Source: Trichocoleus sp. (GTDB taxonomy: Bacteria > Cyanobacteriota > Cyanobacteriia > Elainellales > Elainellaceae). Taken from it: DNA of 38,315 bases. The notes under the pieces were generated by a model. It was not told the origin of the DNA and made no database searches. It saw only the letters and a list, made by a program, of their open reading frames with translations. The stretch spans positions 1 to 38,315 of the forward strand of contig DATNQD010000032.1 of the NCBI GenBank assembly GCA_036702865.1, given 5' to 3'. The position numbers and the translations under genes are program-made. This document shows, piece after piece, positions 26,326 to 34,940 of this stretch. Position 1 is the first letter of the stretch; each line of letters starts with the position of its first letter.

Positions 26326-26754
26326 ATGTGTTATTCAACCTCATTGAGGAAAGGTCTGAGAGTGCTGGTGGTCGATGGTGATGCTGATTCTAGAGATTTC
26401 CTGATCATGCTGCTTGAAGAATATGAGGTTGAGGCGATCGGGGCAACCTGCGTCAGCGAATCCCTCGAAATCATGCAACAAGATTGTCCTGACCTCCTGA
26501 TTAGCGAGATTGTTTTGCCAGGTGAAGATGGATACTCGCTCATTCGCCAGGTAAAAGCTTTTGAGTTAGCTTATAACGTTCAGATTCCAGCGATCGCTGT
26601 GACAGCATGTGTCAGCAAAGTTAGCCAAATACAGGCTCTCACTGCTGGTTTTTGTAAGTATTTACCAAAGCCACTCGACATCGATCGATTCATTTCAACA
26701 GTGGCTTGCGTGACTGAACAAATTCAAGGAATAGCGCTTAGCGCCTGTCAATAA
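26326..26754 (+). CDS. stand-alone receiver with Glu at the phospho-acceptor site
   Basis: A 142-aa receiver-domain protein. The acidic pocket (VVDGDADS), the switch Thr (AVTACV) and Lys115 (LPKPLD) are present. At the acceptor position the sequence is LLISEIVLPGEDG, with Glu61 where related cyanobacterial proteins read 'SDIGMPGEDG' with Asp. Asp-to-Glu at this site often mimics phosphorylation, so the protein may be fixed in an active-like state. The start is ATG 26326; a GTG four codons upstream (26314) is possible. It has no output domain. A Crp-family regulator and a pseudo-receiver follow on the same strand with short gaps (67 and 45 bp), so the three may form an operon. Confidence 0.82.
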   Translation: MCYSTSLRKGLRVLVVDGDADSRDFLIMLLEEYEVEAIGATCVSESLEIMQQDCPDLLISEIVLPGEDGYSLIRQVKAFELAYNVQIPAIAVTACVSKVSQIQALTAGFCKYLPKPLDIDRFISTVACVTEQIQGIALSACQ

Positions 26755-26821
26755 AAAATGTTAACTTTCGACAGTGAGAGGTGTTCTACGAAGAGCCTCT
26801 CTCCAAACCGTTGGGGCTTCT

Positions 26822-27520
26822 ATGACCGCTGAAAATCAAATATTGGCCGCGCTTTCTGCTGATGTATACGATCGGCTTGCGCCTCACCTCGATTGGGTCA
26901 CATTTGAACAGGGTGCAATGATTCATACTCCTGGCGAGCTATTGTCCCATCTTTATTTCCCGATCGACTGTCTCTTCTCGATTACAATCACGATGCAAAA
27001 TGGGGCAACGGCAGAAGTGGGGATGGTGGGCAATCGGGAAGTGCTGGGCATTAACGCCATTATGGGCAACAGCGAAACGACTCAAACCGAATACGGTATT
27101 CAATGTCCCGGTAGCGCCTTGAAGATTAAGGCTCACGTGGTGCAGCAAGAGTTCGATCGCAATGGTGAATTGCACGATATTCTGCTGCGCTATACTCAAG
27201 CTTTTCTGGCGCAGGTTTCCCAAACGGCAGCTTGCAACTCACTCCACACGCTAGAACAACGCCTGCCGCGCTGGCTCCTCGAAACGCAAGAGCGAATTAA
27301 CGCTGATCGTCTGCCGCTAACGCAGGAGTTCATCGCCACGATGCTGGGTGTGCGGCGAGCCGGGGTGACGCAGATGGCGCAAAAGCTGCAAGAACGACAG
27401 TTGATTCAATATCGTCGGGGAAATGTCCAAATTCTCAATCAGGTTGGGCTAGAAGCCTCTGCTTGCGAATGCTTCAAAAGAATTAAGGCAGAATACGATC
27501 GTTTGCTTGGAAAAAAATAA
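26822..27520 (+). CDS. Crp/Fnr-family transcriptional regulator
   Basis: A 232-aa regulator. A cNMP-binding-type beta barrel spans ~10-130 (FEQGAMIHTPGELLSHLYFPIDCLFSI ... AEVGMVGNREVLGINAIMG), followed by the dimer helix and a Crp-type helix-turn-helix at ~150-215 (LTQEFIATMLGVRRAGVTQMAQKL). The barrel lacks the classical cAMP-binding Arg-Ser pair (GELAL...RSA), so the ligand is probably not cAMP. Several Cys residues occur (CNS, ACECF) but not the Fnr iron-sulphur pattern at the N-terminus. ATG 26822 is preferred: the longer reading from GTG 26774 adds a non-conserved leader. Related short Crp proteins are common in cyanobacteria and usually uncharacterised. Confidence 0.85.
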   Translation: MTAENQILAALSADVYDRLAPHLDWVTFEQGAMIHTPGELLSHLYFPIDCLFSITITMQNGATAEVGMVGNREVLGINAIMGNSETTQTEYGIQCPGSALKIKAHVVQQEFDRNGELHDILLRYTQAFLAQVSQTAACNSLHTLEQRLPRWLLETQERINADRLPLTQEFIATMLGVRRAGVTQMAQKLQERQLIQYRRGNVQILNQVGLEASACECFKRIKAEYDRLLGKK

Positions 27521-27565
27521 TGGTCGATTCATTACTCCTGTAATTTATTGTGATCCTTACCCAAA

Positions 27566-27970
27566 ATGATGAACCCAATAACCACCACGATCCCTCGCAT
27601 TTTCGTCCTTGAACCTGATGACGATACTCGACCTGTGCTGAAGTACAATCTGCAAAACTGGGGCTATCAAGTCATTATTGCAGTCGATGAAGCAGATGCC
27701 ATACAGCGAATTCAGGAAAGACAAGAACAGTTTGACTTGATTTTGCTCAACCAAGCCGAGAAACCGATCGATGAACTGATAGCGATCGGGCATCAAATTC
27801 GTCAAGGCGTCGAGCGAGATGGACACGTCCCCATTCTCATCATGATGGAACAATACGGTCCCGATCTTGAAGGTCAAGACGTGCAGATGAGCGACAATGA
27901 GTATGTGACGTATTTGGAGGATGGGCAACAGCTAAAAGACCTGCTCCAACGTTTGTGCCCTATCCGTTAA
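27566..27970 (+). CDS. pseudo-receiver protein
   Basis: A 134-aa protein with the receiver fold pattern (RIFVLEPDDDTRPVLKYNLQNWGYQV ... FDLILLNQAEK ... YVTYLEDGQQLKDLLQRL). The acceptor Asp is replaced by Asn62 (LILLNQ) and the conserved Lys-Pro is missing (YLEDGQ). The N-terminal acidic residues remain. It cannot be phosphorylated in the usual way and probably works as a binding domain. Similar pseudo-receivers seem to occur in other cyanobacteria (from memory). It follows the Crp regulator by 45 bp. The convergent sensor kinase ends 66 bp downstream. Confidence 0.75.
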   Translation: MMNPITTTIPRIFVLEPDDDTRPVLKYNLQNWGYQVIIAVDEADAIQRIQERQEQFDLILLNQAEKPIDELIAIGHQIRQGVERDGHVPILIMMEQYGPDLEGQDVQMSDNEYVTYLEDGQQLKDLLQRLCPIR

Positions 27971-28036
27971 GGTCTTTCGCTTCACCAACAATTGCGCTTG
28001 CGGCCTGTCTGTTTTGCCTAGTCTTTTATCCCAAGC

Positions 28037-29710
28037 TCACGTGAGTTCATGATCGATTGAGCCAACGCCGAAAGACTCAATTGTTGATGGGAGAGAAAAC
28101 TTGAAGGTTGTACCTACACCAATACAGCTCTCAACGCTAATTTCCCCTGCCATTGCCTCAACGAACTGCTTGACGATCGCTAACCCTAATCCAGTCCCAG
28201 GAATCTTGCCCACATTTTTCGCCCGGTGAAAGGATTCAAATAGACGGGGCTGATCCTCCACAGGAATTCCAATCCCTTCATCCTGAATTTGGAAAAGCAC
28301 TTTTGATTCCTGACAGCTCACCCTAAGCTGAATGGTGCCACCTTCAGGAGAGTACTTCATTGCATTAGAGAGCAGATTGATCAGCACTTGCCGCAGCAGT
28401 TTTTCATCCAGGTAAACACAATTCTCAGCACAGTTGCTTGTAAAGGAGATTGTCTGTCGATTACCCGCATGCAATTGCATTTGAGCCACCACGTTTTGAC
28501 AGAACGTTGGCAGGTCGAGGGCAGCAGGTTTCGGTTGAACCTTACCAATTTCAGCTTGACCAATAATCAAGATATCCTCAAGCATTAATTTCATCTCTGC
28601 CGCTGCCGTTTGAATACACTTGAGCCGTTCTAGTCTCTTTACCTCAGGTAAGTGATGGCTGCAATGTTCCAATAGTTCAGCCGCAAGGATAATCGTACTT
28701 AAGGGCGCACCAAACTCATGAGAAGCCATTGAAATGAATTGAGACTTCAGTTCTCTGAGTTCCCGCTCTCTGACCAGCGCCTGATGCATCTTGCGATCGG
28801 CTTGCTTGCGCTCGGTGATATCTCTCGCCATGCCACGATAGCCCTGAAGCCTGCCTTCTTCGTCCAGAATGGGGGAGCCACTGGTTTCTAGTTCAACGAC
28901 GTGCCCATTTTTGTGAAGCAGTACTTTTTCTAACCTTGAAAAAGGGGCTTGCTGGGCAATGAAAGAACTGAGAAGGCTAGCAAATTGGTTGGCTTCATCT
29001 GAGGGCATAAAGTCGAAAGTCGTCTTTCCCAAGACTTCTTCAGGTCGATAGCCCAAAATGTCAAAAACCTTAGGATTGGCATAGGTAAAATGACCGGAGC
29101 AGTCGATCTCCCAAACCCAATCATTGGTCTGTTCTACCAGGTTGCGAAACTTCTCTTCGCTTTGACGCAGCGCTACTTCAGTCGCCTGGTATTCATATGT
29201 CATCAATGACAAATCCATCAGACTCCGCCGTAGCTCCAGTTGTGTGACAACCTGCTGACCCAAAACTTGCAGGACTTCAATTTGCTGGGCAGTGAGCGTG
29301 CGGGGAACTCGATCAATCACACAGAGCGTTCCCAATGCTTCTCCCGTTGGCGTGATCAGAGGCGCTCCAGCATAAAAGCGGATATTTGGATCAGAGGTTA
29401 CGAGCGGGTTGGCAGCAAATCGTTCATCTTGTAGCGTATCTTGTACGATCAGCATCTCACGCTGAAGAATCGCATGGCTACAGAATGCTACATCTCGTGG
29501 GGTTTCTGTTGCTTCTAGCCCAACCCTTGACTTAAACCACTGGCGATGGGCATCAATGAGACTGACAAGAGCGATCGGTACACCGCACAACTGCGATGCT
29601 AGGCGCGTGAGGTCGTCAAAGGCAGACTCGGGTTCAGTATCTAAAACGCGATACTGCCAGAGGGCGCAAAGCCTTGCTGCTTCATCTTCAGGCAAAGGGG
29701 CTATCTGCAT
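28037..29710 (-). CDS. soluble sensor histidine kinase (GAF-PAS-HisKA-HATPase)
   Basis: A 557-aa kinase with no membrane segment. An N-terminal GAF domain spans ~20-165 (LDTEPESAFDDLTRLASQLC ... GAPLITPTGEALGTLCVID), a form found at the start of many cyanobacterial and proteobacterial kinases. PAS follows at ~183-302 (EEKFRNLVEQTNDWVWEID). HisKA carries His331 in ASHEFGAPLST; the usual R-T after SHEF is replaced by G-A, which may alter the H-box surface. HATPase_c has LLSNAMKYSPEGG, DEGIGIP and GTGLGLAIVKQ and looks intact. The start ATG 29710 (MQIAPLPEDEAARL) fits the conserved beginning of this GAF type. No receiver or cognate regulator is adjacent on its strand; the small receivers converge from the left. 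Confidence 0.88.
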   Translation of the reverse strand: MQIAPLPEDEAARLCALWQYRVLDTEPESAFDDLTRLASQLCGVPIALVSLIDAHRQWFKSRVGLEATETPRDVAFCSHAILQREMLIVQDTLQDERFAANPLVTSDPNIRFYAGAPLITPTGEALGTLCVIDRVPRTLTAQQIEVLQVLGQQVVTQLELRRSLMDLSLMTYEYQATEVALRQSEEKFRNLVEQTNDWVWEIDCSGHFTYANPKVFDILGYRPEEVLGKTTFDFMPSDEANQFASLLSSFIAQQAPFSRLEKVLLHKNGHVVELETSGSPILDEEGRLQGYRGMARDITERKQADRKMHQALVRERELRELKSQFISMASHEFGAPLSTIILAAELLEHCSHHLPEVKRLERLKCIQTAAAEMKLMLEDILIIGQAEIGKVQPKPAALDLPTFCQNVVAQMQLHAGNRQTISFTSNCAENCVYLDEKLLRQVLINLLSNAMKYSPEGGTIQLRVSCQESKVLFQIQDEGIGIPVEDQPRLFESFHRAKNVGKIPGTGLGLAIVKQFVEAMAGEISVESCIGVGTTFKFSLPSTIESFGVGSIDHELT

Positions 29711-30169
29711 GTTCTTTCAACGCTTAGAGTCTAACTAGGACAAGCAAACGATTACGGCACGTTGTATCGTACTGCTATTTCACAGTATTCCTTTGCTAGA
29801 ACTAAGCCTATCAATAAAAACAAAATCCTTAAAAGAAAGATTTTTTATCCATGCTTAATTGTTGCTAAAACGTGACCAGTTTTCTTAAGAAATGTTTCTT
29901 TTGTTTTTTTTGAGGGAACTCTTTTTATAGAGCGTATAGAGCAATTGCTTTAGCAAGGACACTGAATCCAGGTGATTGCTGGGGTAGATGCTCACATCGC
30001 TCAGGCTAACCTGCAGGAGCAAAGATACATGAGTGATCCGAATCTGGAGTGCTGAAGCAGAGGCACGATCGCCTATTACAGGTGAAATGTTGAAAAAAGG
30101 CATAGGCGTGGTCAAGAAATGAGCGAACTGAGACTTGAGATAACAGTGCCCTGAACTTTTCGTTGCTGA
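29711..30169. other. intergenic region upstream of the broken kinase N-terminus
   Basis: About 460 bp, AT-rich near 29800-29930, with a small hairpin AAGAAA-TG-TTTCTT followed by a T-run around 29890. I see no convincing gene. Part of it may be the decayed 5' end of the sensor domain that is still readable from 30170. Confidence 0.4.
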
Positions 30170-30388
30170 GATCTGCTCTTATCCTCATTCAGCCACCCTC
30201 GATCGGTTCAACCTGATATTCAAACACTCCTATCTGTTGTATTTTTCTTTTCCCTACTGGGTTTGCTTAGCGATATCTATGGCATTCAAGAGTTTTATGG
30301 ATTTGGTTCACACACCAGAATGGCATCTCATCCTGCGATCGCGTTCATCATGCTCTGCATTGGTAGTTTGTGCCTCCATTGGGGCTAA
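30170..30388 (+). pseudogene. detached membrane sensor domain of the hybrid kinase
   Basis: From 30170 a 72-codon frame reads ...DIQTLLSVVFFFSLLGLLSD, then IYGIQEFYGFGSHTRMASHP and AIAFIMLCIGSLCLHWG before TAA at 30386-30388. This is two membrane helices joined by a 'YG...FYG....T.MA.H.A.aFi.LC.G' loop, a pattern I know from the N-terminal membrane region of cyanobacterial PAS kinases. The frame is the same as that of the kinase beginning at 30395: only the stop and two codons separate them. A TGA at 30167 limits it upstream and no start codon with a ribosome-binding site is seen. I infer that the ancestral kinase had a larger membrane domain and that nonsense mutation(s) cut it off. Confidence 0.6.
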
Positions 30389-30394
30389 GAAATC

Positions 30395-33300
30395 ATGAGC
30401 ATGATCAGTCGGCACGGGAGCAGTTTTATGGCAAAACATTTACTCCTGATTGTGCTAGCAGCACCACCCATTTTGAGTGGAATCATTCTGGCGGGCTATT
30501 GGGCACAACGCTATCGCGGTGAAGTGGGTTTATCGCTGGTTGCTGGGTTGAACATCATTGTGTTTGCTATCTTGACCTGGATCAATGTGAGTGTATCAGG
30601 CAAAAAAGATAATCAGCGGCAACGGACAGAAGAACAGCACCAGAGTGAGGCACGGTTTTGCTCTCTCACAACTGCAACCTCTCAAATTGTTTGGTCAACC
30701 TGTGCAGATGGGCGAGTCCTAAAAGATTCTCCCAGTTGGAGAGCTTATACGGGGCAAACGTTTGAAGAATACCAGGAATTTGGCTGGTTAAACGCGGTTC
30801 ATCCAGATGACTGGGAAAAGTCTGCTCAACGATGGACAGAGGCAATTGAGACTAAGAGCTTATACGAAGCTGAATACCGCTTGAAATCAGCGCAAGGGCA
30901 TTATCGATATTACTGGGTACGCGGAGTTCCTGTTCTGGCAAAAGATGGCAGTATCTGTGAGTGGATCGGAACCTGCACTGATATTGACGATCGCAAACAA
31001 ACCGAAACAGTCTTACAAGAACAAACAAACTTGTTGCAACTCATCCTTCATTCCATGAGTGATGGCATTATTGTTGCGAATGAACAAGGACAGTTTTTGA
31101 TCTTTAACCCAGCAGCCGAGCACATGTTTGGTAGCGGTGCAACGGACACCAGCGAGCATGAATGGTCACAGCAATATGGTTTATTCCTGCCCGACCAATT
31201 CACTCCCTTTCCGGCGGATGAACTACCGTTGGTACGGGCAATCCGAGGTGAGGAAACAAAAGATGTTGAACTCTTTGTTCGCCATGCTCAGTCACCTGAT
31301 GGCTGCTGGGTGCTGATCAATGGTAGACCCTTGAGAGATGAATCTGGGCACCTGAAAGGTGGGGTAGTGGTTTGCCGCGATATTACCGATCGCAAAAAAG
31401 CAGAAATTGCATTGCAGGAAAATGAAGCCCGTCTGCGGCAGTTTATCGAATATGCACCCATCTCAATTGTGATGTTCGATCAAACGATGCACTACTTGTC
31501 TGCCAGCTACAAATGGTTAGAAGACTATCACTTTACTCAGGATGTTATTGGACGCTCCCACTATGAGGTTTTTCCTGAGATTTCTGATGAGTGGAAGCAA
31601 ATTCATCAACGCTGTTTAGCAGGAGCGATCGAACACCGCGAAGAAGATCCTTTTCCGCGAAGCGATGGTTCATTGGAGTGGGTGCGTTGGTCTTTGCGCC
31701 CCTGGTATACGGCAACGGGTGAGATTGGCGGTGTCATCATGTTCAGCGAAAACATTACGGAACGCAAAGAAGCTGAACTCGCGTTACGTCAGAGTGAAGA
31801 GCGTCTACAAGCCATTCTCGACAATTCGCCTGCGGTTATTTACATGAAGGATACTCAGGGGCAATTCATTACTGTCAATCAGCAATTTGAATCTCTGTTT
31901 CACTTGAGTAAAGCTGAGATCGTGGGAAAACGAAATTGCGATTTGTTTGATCAGGATCTAGCAGACATCTTCGATGCAAACGACCAAAAAGTATTGGAAG
32001 CAGGAACCGCAATGCGATGGGAGGAACTCGCCCCCCACGATGATGGACTGCATACCTATCTCTCTCTCAAGTTTCCCCTTTTGGCTGCTGATGGTTCTCC
32101 TTATGCGCTTTGTGGCATGTCAACTGATATTACCGATCGCAAACAGGCAGAGATTGTGCTTGAACAAGCTAAAGAAGCAGCAGAAGCCGCGAATCGAGCG
32201 AAGAGTGAATTCCTGGCTAATATGAGCCACGAGTTGCGAACTCCACTCAATGGTGTTATCGGCTATGCCCAAATCCTTCAACGAGCAAAAACCTTAAGTG
32301 AGGAAGATCGATCGCGCATTGAGGTGATTCACCAGTGCGGTTCGCATTTGCTGACGTTAATCAATGACATTCTGGATCTATCAAAAATCGAAGCGCGAAA
32401 AGTAGAATTGCTGCCCACTGACTTTCACCTTCCGGCATTTCTGCAAGGAGTCGCTGAAATGTGTCGCATTCGCGCCGAACTGAGGGGAATTCGCTTCCGG
32501 TATCAATCTGCTCCTGAACTGCCGATCGGCATCCGGGCGGATGAGAAGCGGCTGCGACAAGTGCTGATCAACCTTCTGAGCAATGCGATTAAATTTACGG
32601 ATGCAGGGAGCGTTGACTTCACGGTTAGCTTTGCCAGTGAGGGAAAAATCCGGTTTGAAGTACGCGATACGGGGATTGGCATTCCATGGGAAAAATTTCG
32701 ATCGATCTTCCAGCCGTTTGAGCAGGTGAGTGACACAAAGCGGCAAACAGAAGGAACGGGGCTGGGGCTGGCAATCAGCCAGGAAATTGTGGGACTGATG
32801 GGCAGCACCATTCAGGTTCAAAGCGAGCTTGGTGTTGGCAGTATTTTCTGGTTTGATGTGGAGCTAATCCAGGCAGATGAATGGGTCAAAACAGCTCAAG
32901 CCGATCGCCACGGACAAATTGTTGGCATTAGGAATCGTCAACCTAGAATTTTAGTCGTTGATGACAAATGGGAAAACCGATCCATTATTTCCAATCTGCT
33001 TGCTCCAATTGGGTTTGAAGTCGTTGAAGCAGTGGATGGAACCGAAGGCTGGCAGAAAGTTCTAGAATTTCATCCCGATCTCGTCATTACCGACCTGCTC
33101 ATGCCACAGATAGACGGGTTTGAACTCATCAACCGAATTCGAGAAGCAGAAACATTCAAAGACTTGATTGTGATTGTTTCATCTGCCAGTGTGTTTGAGG
33201 CGGATCAATACCGCAGTATCGAAGCAGGAGGAAATGATTTTCTACCCAAACCTGTGCTTGCTGTGGAGTTACTTCAGAAATTGCAGAAGTATTTGCAATT

Positions 33301-33556
33301 AGAATGGGTCTACGAAGAGCAGAAACCACTGATTGCAGCAGCGACAGAAGACGCGGAGCTCGTTGTTCCGCTAGCTGCGGAATTAGAAATTTTGCATGAA
33401 TTGGTGATGAAAGGGAACTTTAAAGGCATCACAAAACGAGCTGCATTGCTTGAGCAAATGGATCAAAAATATAGTTCCTTCGCGAAAAAGCTGCATCAAC
33501 TGGCGAAGACATTTCAAGACCAGGAGATTTTAGCGCTCATTCAGTCTCACAAGTAA
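30395..33556 (+). CDS. hybrid sensor histidine kinase (TM-4xPAS-HisKA-HATPase-REC)
   Basis: A 1053-aa hybrid kinase. Two N-terminal membrane helices (HLLLIVLAAPPILSGIILAG; SLVAGLNIIVFAILTWINV) precede four PAS domains at ~85-200, 210-335, 342-458 and 467-583. HisKA has His612 (NMSHELRTPLNG), HATPase_c has LLSNAIKFTDAG, DTGIGIP and GTGLGLAISQ, and the receiver (~848-965) has Asp900 (LVITDLLMP) and Lys952 (FLPKPV). A helical tail of ~85 residues follows. All phosphorelay residues are intact. The start is ATG 30395; ATG 30428 (MAKHLLLIV) has a better ribosome-binding site (GGGAG, 7 nt). The coding frame continues upstream beyond a stop into a lost membrane domain. The REC-kinase gene follows after 32 bp, so they are probably one operon and one relay. 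Confidence 0.9.
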   Translation: MSMISRHGSSFMAKHLLLIVLAAPPILSGIILAGYWAQRYRGEVGLSLVAGLNIIVFAILTWINVSVSGKKDNQRQRTEEQHQSEARFCSLTTATSQIVWSTCADGRVLKDSPSWRAYTGQTFEEYQEFGWLNAVHPDDWEKSAQRWTEAIETKSLYEAEYRLKSAQGHYRYYWVRGVPVLAKDGSICEWIGTCTDIDDRKQTETVLQEQTNLLQLILHSMSDGIIVANEQGQFLIFNPAAEHMFGSGATDTSEHEWSQQYGLFLPDQFTPFPADELPLVRAIRGEETKDVELFVRHAQSPDGCWVLINGRPLRDESGHLKGGVVVCRDITDRKKAEIALQENEARLRQFIEYAPISIVMFDQTMHYLSASYKWLEDYHFTQDVIGRSHYEVFPEISDEWKQIHQRCLAGAIEHREEDPFPRSDGSLEWVRWSLRPWYTATGEIGGVIMFSENITERKEAELALRQSEERLQAILDNSPAVIYMKDTQGQFITVNQQFESLFHLSKAEIVGKRNCDLFDQDLADIFDANDQKVLEAGTAMRWEELAPHDDGLHTYLSLKFPLLAADGSPYALCGMSTDITDRKQAEIVLEQAKEAAEAANRAKSEFLANMSHELRTPLNGVIGYAQILQRAKTLSEEDRSRIEVIHQCGSHLLTLINDILDLSKIEARKVELLPTDFHLPAFLQGVAEMCRIRAELRGIRFRYQSAPELPIGIRADEKRLRQVLINLLSNAIKFTDAGSVDFTVSFASEGKIRFEVRDTGIGIPWEKFRSIFQPFEQVSDTKRQTEGTGLGLAISQEIVGLMGSTIQVQSELGVGSIFWFDVELIQADEWVKTAQADRHGQIVGIRNRQPRILVVDDKWENRSIISNLLAPIGFEVVEAVDGTEGWQKVLEFHPDLVITDLLMPQIDGFELINRIREAETFKDLIVIVSSASVFEADQYRSIEAGGNDFLPKPVLAVELLQKLQKYLQLEWVYEEQKPLIAAATEDAELVVPLAAELEILHELVMKGNFKGITKRAALLEQMDQKYSSFAKKLHQLAKTFQDQEILALIQSHK

Positions 33557-33588
33557 GGAACGGTTTACCCAAGTTACATGCAAGAACT

Positions 33589-34896
33589 ATGAATTCAGCT
33601 ATTGACCAGAATACAGTCGTTCTCATCGTTGATGATAATTCTGCGAATTTAGGTGTTCTATCTGACACACTCGACCATGCAGGGTTAGAAGTTTGGGTCG
33701 CACAATCAGGGAAGATTGCTCTGGAACGGGTTAAATATGCTTTACCGAATCTGATTCTGCTAGATGTCATGATGCCAGGAATCGATGGATTTGAAACCTG
33801 CCGTCAACTCAAAGCGAATCCAGATACTAAAGATATTCCCGTCATCTTTATGACTGCACTCTCTGACACAACCAATAAGATGGAAGGATTTCAGCTTGGA
33901 GCTGTAGACTACATCACTAAACCGTTTCAACAAGAGGAAGCCTTAGCTCGCATCAAATTGCACTTAAAGCTTTCTGACCTGAGTCAAAAACTGGAAGAAA
34001 AGAATATCCTATTGGAGCAGAAAGTTGCAGAAGCGAGTCAGGCTTATTGTGAATTACAGCAGATGCAACTCCAACTGATTCAGGGTGAAAAAATGTCTAG
34101 CCTGGGCCAGATGACGGCTGGAATTGCTCATGAAATTAACAACCCGGTGAATTTTATCTACGGCAACCTCCCTCATGCCAAAGACTACATTGAGGATGTT
34201 ATGGGGCTTCTAAGGCTTTATCAAGCAGAGTATCCGAATCCAAATCCTCGTATTGAGGCAGAACAGGACGCGATCGATCTGGATTTCATCCAGGATGACT
34301 TGCTAAAGCTCTTTAATTCAATGACCCTTGGGGCACAACGTATTCATGAGATTGTCAAATCAATGCGGGTCTTCTCGCGTGTAGACGAAGTCGGTGCTAA
34401 AGCAGTAGACATTCATGAGGGAATCGATAGTACGCTCACGATTTTGCATCACCGTTTGAAGGCTAGACCAGAACATACTGCGATCGAAGTCATCCGAGAA
34501 TATGGTCAACTACCGCCTGTTGAATGCTATGCAGGACAGCTCAACCAGGTGTTTATGAATATTCTGTCCAATGCGATTGATGCTTTAGAAGAACACAACC
34601 AACAGCAAGCATTTGAAGATGGCACTCAACAACCTGGCAGAATTCAAATTAGCACTGAGGTGATTGACGACAAATGGATCAGCATTCGCATTGCTGACAA
34701 TGGTGCAGGAATTAGTGAACCTGTGAGAGCAAGGCTATTTGACCCTTTTTTCACCACGAAACCTGTGGGCAAAGGAACCGGGTTAGGATTATCGATTAGC
34801 TACGAAATTATCGTGGGGAAGCACGGTGGAAAACTTTACTGCCAGCCAGCAGTGGGAAAGGGCACAGAATTTGTTATTGAGATCCCAATTCAATAA
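33589..34896 (+). CDS. receiver-histidine kinase fusion (REC-coil-HisKA-HATPase)
   Basis: A 435-aa protein. REC (~8-125) has Asp59 (LILLDVMMPG) and Lys111 (YITKPFQ). A coiled coil (~130-168) leads to a kinase core of the type with GEKMSSLGQMTAGIAHEINN, where His181 is the phosphate site, followed by NPVNFIYGNLPHAKDY. HATPase_c has NILSNAIDALEE, DNGAGI and a FFTTKPVGKGTGLGLSISYE G box. This architecture is very common in cyanobacteria, where such proteins often act just after a hybrid kinase. The ATG is 32 bp downstream of the hybrid kinase stop. Phosphate could pass from the hybrid kinase to this receiver. No DNA-binding output is present, so the final target is elsewhere. Confidence 0.88.
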   Translation: MNSAIDQNTVVLIVDDNSANLGVLSDTLDHAGLEVWVAQSGKIALERVKYALPNLILLDVMMPGIDGFETCRQLKANPDTKDIPVIFMTALSDTTNKMEGFQLGAVDYITKPFQQEEALARIKLHLKLSDLSQKLEEKNILLEQKVAEASQAYCELQQMQLQLIQGEKMSSLGQMTAGIAHEINNPVNFIYGNLPHAKDYIEDVMGLLRLYQAEYPNPNPRIEAEQDAIDLDFIQDDLLKLFNSMTLGAQRIHEIVKSMRVFSRVDEVGAKAVDIHEGIDSTLTILHHRLKARPEHTAIEVIREYGQLPPVECYAGQLNQVFMNILSNAIDALEEHNQQQAFEDGTQQPGRIQISTEVIDDKWISIRIADNGAGISEPVRARLFDPFFTTKPVGKGTGLGLSISYEIIVGKHGGKLYCQPAVGKGTEFVIEIPIQ

Positions 34897-34904
34897 CAGA
34901 CACC

Positions 34905-34940
34905 GCTCATCTTGTCAGAAAAGCTCACCTTGTCAGAAAA
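34905..34940. repeat. 18-bp tandem duplication
   Basis: GCTCATCTTGTCAGAAAA and GCTCACCTTGTCAGAAAA are adjacent and differ at one base, just after the REC-kinase stop. Further TTGTCA/CTGTCA motifs follow at ~34945 and ~34993. No function is evident. Confidence 0.7.

Noticed and set aside
29885-30188. Minus-strand frames between the two kinases
   Set aside because: No ribosome-binding sites and no family. They overlap the plus-strand relic of the sensor domain.
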